DNA of 12,327 bases from an uncultured Actinomyces sp. (GCA_915069725.1 CAJZFF010000016.1:1-12327); one strand, 5' to 3'; shown: positions 1 to 5,812, numbered from the stretch's first letter. Numbers and translations are program-made. The notes: generated from the letters alone by a model not told the origin.

Positions 1-48
1 CATCGTCGCGCCGCGCGCGCCGCCTCGCGTGTGCCCGCCACTGTCTGA
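1..48 (+). CDS. Possible 3' end of an upstream gene (partial)
   Basis: The frame starting at base 1 is open for 15 codons, rich in Ala, Arg and Val, and ends at a TGA at 46-48. This could be the tail of a gene beginning outside the window. Its position, 77 bases upstream of a TusA-family gene, is one where actinobacteria often carry a YeeE/YedE-type sulfur-compound transporter; that link is inference from gene-neighbourhood knowledge. Fifteen codons in GC-rich DNA is weak evidence, because other frames are also open here. Confidence 0.25.
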   Translation, partial: HRRAARAASRVPATV

Positions 49-125
49 GACCGCACCTGCACCACAGCAACCACACCACTCACCCCCACCCTGCGCCGTC
101 ATCACAATGCATCAAGGAGAGACTC
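49..125 (+). promoter_or_regulatory. C-rich, G-poor leader ahead of the tusA-like gene
   Basis: Between the possible upstream stop and the TusA start the + strand is strikingly rich in A and C. Bases 68-92 contain no G at all and the surrounding 60-92 contain one. Such unstructured C-rich, G-poor RNA resembles Rho-utilisation sequence, or simply an unstructured 5' leader. It ends in a clear Shine-Dalgarno AAGGAGA at 114-120, five bases before the ATG at 126. I see no convincing -35/-10 pair. Confidence 0.3.
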
Positions 126-347
126 ATGCGCACCGTTCTGGAGACCACCGGCCAGGTCTGCCCCTTCCCCGTCATCGAGGCGGAAGAGGCCATGGAAGAG
201 CTCAGCACCGGAGACGAGCTCGTCATCGGCTTTGACTGCACCCAGGGGACTCAGACGCTGCCCGCCTGGGCCGCCGACAACGGTTACACCGTCACCGAGT
301 TCGAGCGCACCGGCGACGCGGCCTGGACCATCACCGTGCGCAAGTAG
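126..347 (+). CDS. TusA/SirA-family sulfur carrier protein
   Basis: This 73-residue protein has the TusA-family hallmark near its N-terminus: Gly-Gln-Val-Cys12-Pro-Phe-Pro15 (CPxP), followed by the amphipathic helix with alternating Glu and Ala. In the family the Cys carries a persulfide that is handed to partner proteins in tRNA thiolation, cofactor synthesis or sulfur-compound metabolism in the cytoplasm. Length is typical (about 70-80 residues) for a stand-alone domain. The start is fixed by a strong AAGGAGA site five bases upstream. The aldo/keto reductase gene follows after 23 bases on the same strand, so the two may share a transcript. No IscS, TusBCD or TusE partner is visible. Because many genomes carry several TusA paralogues with different jobs (often beside YeeE/YedE transporters), I call the family but not the exact role. 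Confidence 0.88.
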   Translation: MRTVLETTGQVCPFPVIEAEEAMEELSTGDELVIGFDCTQGTQTLPAWAADNGYTVTEFERTGDAAWTITVRK

Positions 348-370
348 GCCGAGCCGCTACGGTTAGGCCT

Positions 371-1351
371 ATGGAGCACAGGAGACTCGGCCGGACCGGC
401 CTGCGTGTGTCCTCCGTGGGCCTGGGCACGATGACCTGGGGCCGGGACACCGATGAGCTCGAGGCCAAGGAACAGCTCGACATCTTCCTCGATGCCGGGG
501 GCACGCTCGTGGATACCGCCGCCTCCTACGGCGAGGGCGTCAGCGAGGAGGTGATCGGTGCGCTCCTGCGCGAGCACGTGGATCGCCAGGACCTCGTCCT
601 GGTCTCCAAGGCCGGGGTACGCACCTGGCGCACCGGGGAGCGGTCCTCGGTGGCTGACGCCTCCCGCGGCTCGCTACTGGACACGCTCGACACCAGCCTG
701 GCACGCCTGGGCACCGATCACCTGGACCTCCTGCTGGTCCAGGTGCCCGATCCCAGCACCTCCCTGGAGGAGACGGCCCACGCGCTGAGCCTGGCCGTCT
801 CCTCCGGGCGCGCCCGGTACGTGGGCATCGCCAACCACCCGGCCTGGGCTTCGGTGCGCATGCATGACCTGCTCAGCGAGTGCGGCCGGGGCCCGGGGCT
901 GGCGGCCGTCGAGGTGGAGCACTCGCTGCTCTCCCGGGGTATCGAGCGCGAGCTGCGGCCCGCCTCCCAGGCCCTGGGCTTCGGCATCCTGGGCTACGCC
1001 CCCCTGGGGCGGGGCGTGCTCACCGGCAAGTACCGGGCGACGATTCCACCGGACTCACGGGCCGCCTCTCCTCACCTGCGCTCCTACGTGTCCCCCTACC
1101 TGGGAGACTCGCACCGGGGTGTGGTTGAGGCCGTGGCCACTGCTGCCTCAGGCCTGGACCGTAAGCCGGCCGAGGTCGCGCTCGCCTGGGCCCGCGATGC
1201 CCCCGGGATCGCCTCAACCATTGTGGGCGCCCGCACTCCGGCTCAGCTCCAGGGTGTGCTGTCGGCAGACGACCTGGAGCTTCCGGTTCAGATCCGCCAC
1301 GCCCTGGACGAGGTCACCTCCGTCCAGCTCGGCTACCCCGAGCGCTTCTAA
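371..1351 (+). CDS. Aldo/keto reductase with His-to-Gln change in the catalytic tetrad
   Basis: This is a 326-residue (beta/alpha)8-barrel NADPH-type oxidoreductase of the aldo/keto reductase superfamily, cytosolic. The N-terminal signature is clear: MEHRRLGRTGLRVSSVGLGT, then Asp48-Thr-Ala-Ala-Ser-Tyr53-Gly, and Lys80 in LVLVSKAG. The cofactor-phosphate segment near the C-terminus reads TIVGARTPAQL, as in AKR members of this class. The oddity is the fourth tetrad residue: the strand that usually reads D-L-x-x-x-H-x-x-D is here DLLLVQVPD, so Gln124 occupies the catalytic His position. Substrate orientation and specificity could therefore be altered, or activity reduced. The ATG at 371 has only a weak purine stretch upstream, consistent with coupling to the TusA-like gene 23 bases before it. 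The gene converges on the ABC ATPase with a 38-base gap that holds no obvious terminator hairpin. Confidence 0.9.
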   Translation: MEHRRLGRTGLRVSSVGLGTMTWGRDTDELEAKEQLDIFLDAGGTLVDTAASYGEGVSEEVIGALLREHVDRQDLVLVSKAGVRTWRTGERSSVADASRGSLLDTLDTSLARLGTDHLDLLLVQVPDPSTSLEETAHALSLAVSSGRARYVGIANHPAWASVRMHDLLSECGRGPGLAAVEVEHSLLSRGIERELRPASQALGFGILGYAPLGRGVLTGKYRATIPPDSRAASPHLRSYVSPYLGDSHRGVVEAVATAASGLDRKPAEVALAWARDAPGIASTIVGARTPAQLQGVLSADDLELPVQIRHALDEVTSVQLGYPERF

Positions 1352-1389
1352 GGCTCCCGGCGCTGCTGTGAAGCGGCCCCTGGCGAGTA

Positions 1390-2148
1390 TCAGCCCCAGA
1401 CGAGGGCGATGCGCCTGCCGTCGATCTCCTGGACCGGCACATCCATGCCGAAGACCTCGCTCAGACACTCTCGGGTCATGGTCTCCTCGGGGGTTCCCTG
1501 AAGGACGACCCTGCCTTCACGCATGGCGACGATGCGGTCCGACCATGCGGCGGCCATATTGATGTCATGCATGACAACCACCACCGTGCGCTCGAGCTCG
1601 TGGGCGGCAGCACGCAGACGACGCATCATGGCCACCGAGTGGACCATGTCCAGGTTGTTGAGGGGCTCGTCCAGGAGCATATAGGGAGTCTCCTGGGCCA
1701 GCACCATGGCGACGAAGGCCCGCTGGCGCTGCCCACCGGACATCTCGTCGAGGTAGCGGTCGGCCAGCTCCGTCAGGTCCATCCACTCCAGGGCCTGGTC
1801 GACGATCGTCTCATCGTGCTCGGTGGGACGTCCCCGGTTGTGCGGATAGCGGCCGAATCCCACGAGGTCACGCACAGTCAGTCGCACGGCGAGATGGTTG
1901 TCCTGCTTGAGGACGGACAGAACGGTGGCGAGCTGGCGTCCCGGGGCCGTGGCGACGTTCAGGCCACCGACTTCCACCGTGCCGGCGTCGGCTCCCAGAA
2001 GTCTCGCCATCACGGATAACAGCGTGGACTTACCGGCCCCGTTGGCACCAACCAGCCCGATGACCCCGCCGGCCGGCAGGTCGAGGTCGACGTCGGCGAG
2101 CACCTGACGCTCACCGTAGGACTTGGCAAGGCTACGAACTGCGATCAC
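1390..2148 (-). CDS. Ferric-siderophore ABC importer, ATP-binding protein (FatE/YclP/CeuD-like)
   Basis: This cytoplasmic ATPase of 252 residues powers the importer encoded just upstream. All ABC motifs are present in order: Walker A GANGAGKST (34-42), Q-loop Gln82, signature MSGGQ (136-140), Walker B YMLLDE (156-161), D-loop NNLD (164-167) and switch His194 in VVVVMHDIN. Composition and length fit the FepC/FecE class that works with FecCD permeases. The C-terminus, with EIDGRRIALV, resembles the YclP/CeuD/FatE group, a placement made from memory of the family. I chose the GTG at 2146-2148 because AGGAGA lies five bases upstream and the resulting GTGA overlaps the permease stop by four bases; the frame is open further upstream, but that stretch lies over the permease and reads as non-coding. 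It is the last gene of the four-gene iron operon and would be iron-repressed through the box at 5282-5300. Confidence 0.93.
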   Translation of the reverse strand: MIAVRSLAKSYGERQVLADVDLDLPAGGVIGLVGANGAGKSTLLSVMARLLGADAGTVEVGGLNVATAPGRQLATVLSVLKQDNHLAVRLTVRDLVGFGRYPHNRGRPTEHDETIVDQALEWMDLTELADRYLDEMSGGQRQRAFVAMVLAQETPYMLLDEPLNNLDMVHSVAMMRRLRAAAHELERTVVVVMHDINMAAAWSDRIVAMREGRVVLQGTPEETMTRECLSEVFGMDVPVQEIDGRRIALVWG

Positions 2149-3128
2149 GAACGTCTCCTGGAGCTGATGATGAGGGCGATGAGGGTGAGCCCGCCGAGGA
2201 ACTCGATGATGACGGACAGGACGTTGTCGGCGTCCAGGACATGGGCCAGCACTGTCTGTCCGGTCACGAGGACGAGCATGGCGACAAGTGCCGCCATGGG
2301 CACGGTGACCACATGGCGGTTGGTACCGGCGGCCCAGTAGGCCAGGTGGGCGACGAGGAGCCCCAGGAACATGATCGGCCCGACCAGGGCCGTGGACACG
2401 GATACCAGAACGGCCACCATGACCATCACGCGCCGGCTGATCCGACGGTGATCGACTCCGAGTGCGGTGGCGATATCGGGCCCGAGAGCCACGACATCGA
2501 GCGCCCGCAGGTCCCGGATCGCCAGAACCGACACAGCGGCGGTCAGGACCAGCGAGAGCACCAGCAGATCCGGGTTGATCGAGCCGAAGGAGGCGAAGAG
2601 CCGGTCCTGAAGGATGAGGAACTCGTTGGGATCCAGGAGCCGCTGGATGAAGGTGGTCCCTGAGCGCAGGAAGGTTCCCAGCACGATGCCCAGCAGCACC
2701 AACGTGGTCACCGAGCGCCTGGCACCGAGCACGGCCCCCATGAGTGCCACGGACACACCGATCATCACCAGAAGTGTCAGGACGAAAGCCCCCAGGTCCG
2801 GCAGCGAGGAGAGTCCCGCCGCCCCCAGTACGAGAAGAAGAACCACCTGCAGCAGGGCGTAGAGCGCATCCAGACCGAGCACGGAGGGCGTGAGGATCCG
2901 GTTGCCGGTGACCGTCTGGAACATGACGGTGGACACGCCGCTGGCCCATCCCACACACAGCATCGCCCCGAGGGAGGGCAGCCGGTAGGGCAGGACCAGA
3001 AGCGGGTCGAAGGCGTTGATGATCAGGAAGACGCCGCTGGCCACCAGCACCAGGATCAGGACGACCACCAGGCGGAGGACGGAACGCCGGTTCTCCCGGC
3101 GACGACGTCTGGACAGTGCGTCAGCCAC
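2145..3128 (-). CDS. Ferric-siderophore ABC importer, second permease (FatC/YclO-like, FecCD family)
   Basis: This 327-residue polytopic membrane protein belongs to the FecCD/BtuC permease family. After a basic N-terminus (SRRRRRENRR), roughly nine or ten hydrophobic segments follow, starting with VLRLVVVLILVLVASGVFLI. The family coupling-loop region is recognisable as FLGLLVAHLAYWAAGTNRH, the form seen in the FatC/YclO partner rather than the FatD/YclN one. It pairs with the permease encoded upstream to make the heterodimeric channel. I placed the start at the GTG 3126-3128 because GAGGAG lies six bases upstream (3135-3140). This gives an 8-base overlap with the preceding gene; a longer GTG start at 3179 would add 17 non-membrane residues read out of the neighbour. 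Its stop overlaps the ATPase start by four bases. Confidence 0.92.
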   Translation of the reverse strand: MADALSRRRRRENRRSVLRLVVVLILVLVASGVFLIINAFDPLLVLPYRLPSLGAMLCVGWASGVSTVMFQTVTGNRILTPSVLGLDALYALLQVVLLLVLGAAGLSSLPDLGAFVLTLLVMIGVSVALMGAVLGARRSVTTLVLLGIVLGTFLRSGTTFIQRLLDPNEFLILQDRLFASFGSINPDLLVLSLVLTAAVSVLAIRDLRALDVVALGPDIATALGVDHRRISRRVMVMVAVLVSVSTALVGPIMFLGLLVAHLAYWAAGTNRHVVTVPMAALVAMLVLVTGQTVLAHVLDADNVLSVIIEFLGGLTLIALIISSRRRS

Positions 3129-4143
3129 GTTCCACTCCTCGCAGGATGAGCACGGTGAAGACGCCGGCGCCGACGACACCCATGATGACGGACAGTGGAA
3201 CCTCGTAGGGGTAGCGGACCACGCGTCCGAGAACGTCGCACCCCAGCGTCAGAACGGCACCGCCTACGGCAATGACCGGGAGACTCTGGCGCAGATTGTC
3301 CCCCATGAGCCGGGAGACGATGTTGGGTACTACGAGCCCGAGGAAGGGCAGGCTCCCGACCACGACGACGCTGACCGCCGTCATGACGGCCGCAGCCATG
3401 ATCGTGAGGTTGATGGTGCGGTGATAGCTCAGCCCGAGTCCGGTGGCCGTCTCCGCCCCAAGACTGGCCACCGTGAGGCGGTCAGCGGCGAGATAGAGCA
3501 GCAGGACGATGAGCGCCACCAGCCAGAGCAGCTCGTAGCGGCCGGCCAGCACCCTGGAGAGGTCGCCGGCCGTCCAGGCCCCCAGTGACTGCAGCAGGTC
3601 GTAGCGCCAGGCCACGAAGGTGGTACCCGCTCCGACCACGCCACCGAGCATGAGGCCGATCAGGGGGACCGTGACGTCGTCGGACGTGCGCCGGTGGGGC
3701 AGCAGTCGCAGGAGCCACAGGAAGACGGCCGATCCCGCTACAGCGCATGCCGAGGCCACCATCATCTTCGCCACAACGCTGGCGCTCGGCGCGAAGAGTG
3801 CCACAAGGAGCAGCCCGACGACGGCGAATTGAGTCGTGCCAGCCGTCGTCGGGGACACGAACCGGTTGCGCACGCTCATCTGCATGACGGCTCCCGCCAC
3901 GGCGATGCCCGAACCGGCGAGGACGGCTGCCAGGGTGCGCGGCACTCTGGAGACCAGGAAGAGACGTAGGGAGCGGCCCTGCGAACCGGAGCGAACCAGA
4001 TCCACCGGGTCGAAGTCCGCCACTCCGATACACACCGACGCCAGTCCCAGGACGAGCAGAAGCAGAAGGCCACCGATCAGGAGCGACAGGCCCGGCCGTC
4101 GCAGCCTGTGCCCCCAGGCGGCAACGGGGTTCCTGGGGCTCAT
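3121..4143 (-). CDS. Ferric-siderophore ABC importer, first permease (FatD/YclN-like, FecCD family)
   Basis: This 340-residue inner-membrane permease of the FecCD family begins with a short basic N-terminus, then LLIGGLLLLLVLGLASVCIG as its first membrane segment. About ten hydrophobic segments are visible. The typical FecCD features are present: RVPRTLAAVLAGSGIAVAGA near residues 65-85, and the ATPase-coupling loop FLGLVVPNIVSRLMGDNLRQ towards the C-terminus, in the form usual for the YclN/FatD subunit. The ATG at 4141-4143 overlaps the stop of the binding-protein gene (ATGA, four bases), so translation is probably coupled. Its own 3' end overlaps the second permease by eight bases. Both permeases together with the ATPase and the lipoprotein form one importer. 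Confidence 0.93.
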   Translation of the reverse strand: MSPRNPVAAWGHRLRRPGLSLLIGGLLLLLVLGLASVCIGVADFDPVDLVRSGSQGRSLRLFLVSRVPRTLAAVLAGSGIAVAGAVMQMSVRNRFVSPTTAGTTQFAVVGLLLVALFAPSASVVAKMMVASACAVAGSAVFLWLLRLLPHRRTSDDVTVPLIGLMLGGVVGAGTTFVAWRYDLLQSLGAWTAGDLSRVLAGRYELLWLVALIVLLLYLAADRLTVASLGAETATGLGLSYHRTINLTIMAAAVMTAVSVVVVGSLPFLGLVVPNIVSRLMGDNLRQSLPVIAVGGAVLTLGCDVLGRVVRYPYEVPLSVIMGVVGAGVFTVLILRGVERG

Positions 4144-5225
4144 GCGGACAAATCGCCCTTGATCTCCTTGGCCATGCGCAGACTGACTCCGAAACCGGCG
4201 CCCAGGAGGTACCAGTCAGGGCCGTCAAGGTAGTAGACCTTGTTGTTCTTCCAGGCATTGGTGGCGGTGACCAGCTCGTTGTCGAGAATCTCCTTGGCCG
4301 AGGAGCCCTCCTGCCCGATGGTGGCGTCGCGGTCCAGGACGAAGAGGACGTCGGGGTTGGCCTGCCCGATGAACTCGAAGGAGACGGCCTCGCCGTGGGT
4401 CGCTTCCTCGATGTTCTCAACAGCAGGGGTGACACCGAACTCATCGAAGAGGACGTCGAAGCGCGACCCCTTGCCGAAGGCACTCACTTTGCCGCCGGTG
4501 GTGAGAAGACACAGGCCCTTGCCCGCGTTCTTGGCCACTGTGGCCACCTGAGCGGCAGCATCGGTGAACTCCTTGACCTTGGCCTGCGCCGCGCTCTTCT
4601 TGCCGAAGATCGAGCCGAGGATCGTGGAGTGGCTGGTGAGGATCTCCGTCATCGATGCTGAGGGCTCGTTCTTCTTGCCCTTGTCTCCGTTGCCGCCCTG
4701 ACCACCCTGAGTGGGGCTCACGGCCGCCGTCGCACTGGCACCCTGCGGCTTGACAGTCATGTCGATGGTGGTGAACTTGCTTGAGAAGTCCTGATAGGAC
4801 TTGGCGGTCCGGTTCGCCACGATCACCAGGTCCGGACCTACCTCGGCGATGGCCTCCTGCTTGGGCTCCTTGAGGCCGCCCATATCCTTGTACTTCGCGT
4901 CCTGGAACTGGGACAGGGACTTGGGCAGGTTGCCGCCGGTCTTGGGGATGCCGACGACGACGTCGGCCAGGCCCAGTGCGGCCATGGAGTCCAGGACACC
5001 GTAGTCGAGAACGACGACGCGCTTGGGCGCCGCCTTGATCGTGGTCTCCCCTTGGGCATGCTTCACGGTGAGCGGGTACGTCACCGCCTCTGCGCTCGAT
5101 CCGGCAGAGGCGCCGCCGGTGCCTGACGAGCTCGACGACTTCGAACCACAGGCGGACAGAGCCAGCAGAACGGCTGTGGCCGCGGTCGTGGAGAGCAGCT
5201 GACGGCGGGACGGAGACATGGGCAT
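4140..5225 (-). CDS. Siderophore-binding lipoprotein of the iron ABC importer (FatB/YclQ/CeuE-like)
   Basis: This is a 361-residue extracytoplasmic, lipid-anchored receptor. The signal peptide has a basic start (SPSRRQ), a hydrophobic core and the lipobox L-S-A-Cys26, then a Ser/Gly linker to about residue 46. The class III (helical-backbone) binding-protein fold is indicated by KRVVVLDYGVLDSMAALGL (68-86), GGLKEPKQEAIAEVGPDLVI (116-135) and a C-terminal VYYLDGPDWYLLGAGFG. This pattern is characteristic of the YclQ/CeuE/FatB group, which binds catecholate-type siderophores such as petrobactin; the actual ligand here is inferred only to class level. A low-complexity insert of about 30 residues (about 160-190, Gly/Asn/Lys-rich) sits in the middle and is unusual for the family. 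The start at 5225 follows AGGAA by five bases; a second in-frame ATG lies two codons on. First gene of the operon, behind an iron box. Confidence 0.93.
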   Translation of the reverse strand: MPMSPSRRQLLSTTAATAVLLALSACGSKSSSSSGTGGASAGSSAEAVTYPLTVKHAQGETTIKAAPKRVVVLDYGVLDSMAALGLADVVVGIPKTGGNLPKSLSQFQDAKYKDMGGLKEPKQEAIAEVGPDLVIVANRTAKSYQDFSSKFTTIDMTVKPQGASATAAVSPTQGGQGGNGDKGKKNEPSASMTEILTSHSTILGSIFGKKSAAQAKVKEFTDAAAQVATVAKNAGKGLCLLTTGGKVSAFGKGSRFDVLFDEFGVTPAVENIEEATHGEAVSFEFIGQANPDVLFVLDRDATIGQEGSSAKEILDNELVTATNAWKNNKVYYLDGPDWYLLGAGFGVSLRMAKEIKGDLSA

Positions 5226-5230
5226 CAGGA

Positions 5231-5235
5231 TTCCT
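5231..5235 (-). promoter_or_regulatory. Ribosome binding site deciding the start of the binding lipoprotein
   Basis: On the - strand AGGAA lies five bases before the ATG at 5223-5225. It favours this start over the frame-open codon at 5318, which would lie inside the promoter region and would add 31 residues ahead of a normal signal peptide. Confidence 0.6.
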
Positions 5236-5281
5236 ATCTTCGTGGGCGACAACCGAGCATGGTTCGCAGACACACAACTAC

Positions 5282-5300
5282 TGAGGGAAGGCTTACCTAC
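5282..5300 (-). promoter_or_regulatory. DtxR/IdeR-type iron box upstream of the siderophore importer
   Basis: Read on the - strand, these 19 bases are GTAGGTAAGCCTTCCCTCA. They match the DtxR/IdeR consensus TTAGGTTAGCCTAACCTAA at 14 of 19 positions, including the core AGGT and AGCCT. The site lies 57 bases upstream of the importer start, just downstream of a candidate -10 (5303-5308), where a bound Fe(II)-repressor would block transcription. A weaker, overlapping-family match (9/19, sharing the TAGGTA half) is at 5306-5324. Iron repression of the operon is the expected consequence; binding itself is inferred. Confidence 0.7.
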
Positions 5301-5314
5301 GGTATTTAACCGTA
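5298..5314. repeat. Small palindrome TACGGT-ATTTA-ACCGTA in the importer promoter
   Basis: A perfect 6-bp inverted repeat with a 5-bp A/T spacer sits between the iron box and the second TAGGTA motif, overlapping the iron box by three bases. It covers the candidate -10. Its geometry is that of an operator for a dimeric regulator, but I do not recognise the specific one. Confidence 0.5.
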
Positions 5315-5329
5315 TCATACCTAGGACAA
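5303..5329 (-). promoter_or_regulatory. Candidate promoter of the siderophore importer operon
   Basis: On the - strand TTGTCC (5324-5329) resembles a -35 and TAAATA (5303-5308) a -10, with a rather short 15-base spacer. The region is the only A/T-rich island in the area. An alternative -10, TATGAT at 5314-5319, is a better hexamer but has no -35 at a proper distance because the hairpin of the preceding gene lies there. The exact start point cannot be decided by eye. Confidence 0.4.
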
Positions 5330-5330
5330 A

Positions 5331-5367
5331 GCGGTGGGGCCCACGCAGTTCGCGTGGGCCCCACCGC
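5331..5367 (-). terminator. Strong hairpin terminator after the acidic-tail protein gene
   Basis: A perfect 16-bp inverted repeat (5331-5346 with 5352-5367) with a 5-base loop follows the stop of the 5414-5740 gene by 46 bases. On the - strand it is followed by TTTGT, a short U-tract. It is positioned to stop transcription before the iron-importer promoter, insulating that operon from read-through. The structure is symmetric, but no + strand gene ends here. Confidence 0.8.
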
Positions 5368-5413
5368 CAAGAGATGGGCTGAGGAACGTCGTCCGTCCAG
5401 TCAGGGACCTCAG

Positions 5414-5740
5414 TCAGTCCTCGTCGTCGTAGTCCTCATCCTCATCGTCGTCATCGCTGTCGTCGTAGTCGTCGTCATCCTCGTCGTACTCGCCGTCGTC
5501 GTAGTCCTCATCATCGCCATCGTCGTCCTCATCGTCGCCATCGGAGTCGAAGGCTTCGAAGGGGAGCTCGATGCCGTATGCGGTGAACAGCGAGTCGTCG
5601 TAGGTGAAGAAGGCGTCCTGGAGGGCGTTCTCGGCCGCGACCACGGCCGGGGAGAGCTCGTCACCGGTCGCGGCAGCATCCAGGTGCGCCTCGAAGGCGG
5701 CAATGAGTCGGTTGAGCGCGGACCGCGGATCGTTCGTCAT
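5414..5740 (-). CDS. Small protein with a 44-residue Asp/Glu/Tyr tail, function unknown
   Basis: This 108-residue protein has two parts. Residues 1-64 (MTNDPRSALNRLIAAFEAHL...) look like a compact helical domain with conserved-looking Ala/Leu/Phe spacing. Residues 65-108 are an intrinsically disordered tail in which 35 of 44 residues are Asp or Glu and the rest Gly, Ser and Tyr. Similar short helical proteins with acidic tails occur in other actinobacteria, sometimes labelled 'primosomal protein' or 'DNA primase' without good support; I do not assign that function. Possible roles are nucleic-acid mimicry, chaperoning basic proteins, or metal binding, all speculative. The ATG at 5740 is preferred; an in-frame GTG at 5749 would add three residues. 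Neither has a strong Shine-Dalgarno. It lies 72 bases after the oxidoreductase gene and is followed by a strong terminator. Confidence 0.75.
   Translation of the reverse strand: MTNDPRSALNRLIAAFEAHLDAAATGDELSPAVVAAENALQDAFFTYDDSLFTAYGIELPFEAFDSDGDDEDDDGDDEDYDDGEYDEDDDDYDDSDDDDEDEDYDDED
5417..5548. repeat. Trinucleotide-like low-complexity tract encoding the acidic tail
   Basis: These 132 bases consist almost wholly of GAC, GAT, GAG and TAC codons on the - strand (GTC/ATC/CTC/GTA on the + strand). The purine/pyrimidine strand asymmetry is strong. Degenerate triplets of this kind are prone to in-frame length change, so tail length may differ between strains. Confidence 0.7.
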
Positions 5741-5812
5741 GTGGGACACACTACCGGCTATCCCCCGCGCAGCGCACAGGCGGACCGCGTTGCCCGGCCG
5801 CGTCGTACCCGA

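Noticed and set aside
1352..1389. Possible bidirectional terminator between the reductase and the ATPase.
   Set aside because: I could not pair a stem longer than a few bases and there is no T-tract in either direction.
864..1562. Arg/Pro/Ser-rich open frame on the + strand across the reductase 3' half and into the ATPase gene.
   Set aside because: It shares the strand with the reductase in another frame, has no motifs, and crosses a convergent junction of two well-supported genes.
1567..2663. His/Gly/Asp-rich open frames on the + strand that might look like metal-binding proteins.
   Set aside because: They are antisense to the ATPase and permease genes. The His richness is a composition effect of reading those codons backwards.
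2149..2958. Upstream extension of the ATPase frame by about 270 codons.
   Set aside because: It lies over the second permease, is Arg/Gly/Pro-rich without motifs, and a good GTG with AGGAGA marks the real start at 2148.
5226..5318. Longer start for the binding lipoprotein at 5318.
   Set aside because: It would put 31 residues ahead of a normal lipoprotein signal peptide and would run through the iron box and promoter. The start at 5225 has a Shine-Dalgarno and an N-terminus typical of a signal peptide.
5314..5319. TATGAT (minus strand) as the importer -10.
   Set aside because: It is a good hexamer, but the place for a -35 falls in the GC-only hairpin stem. Kept only as an alternative in the promoter entry.
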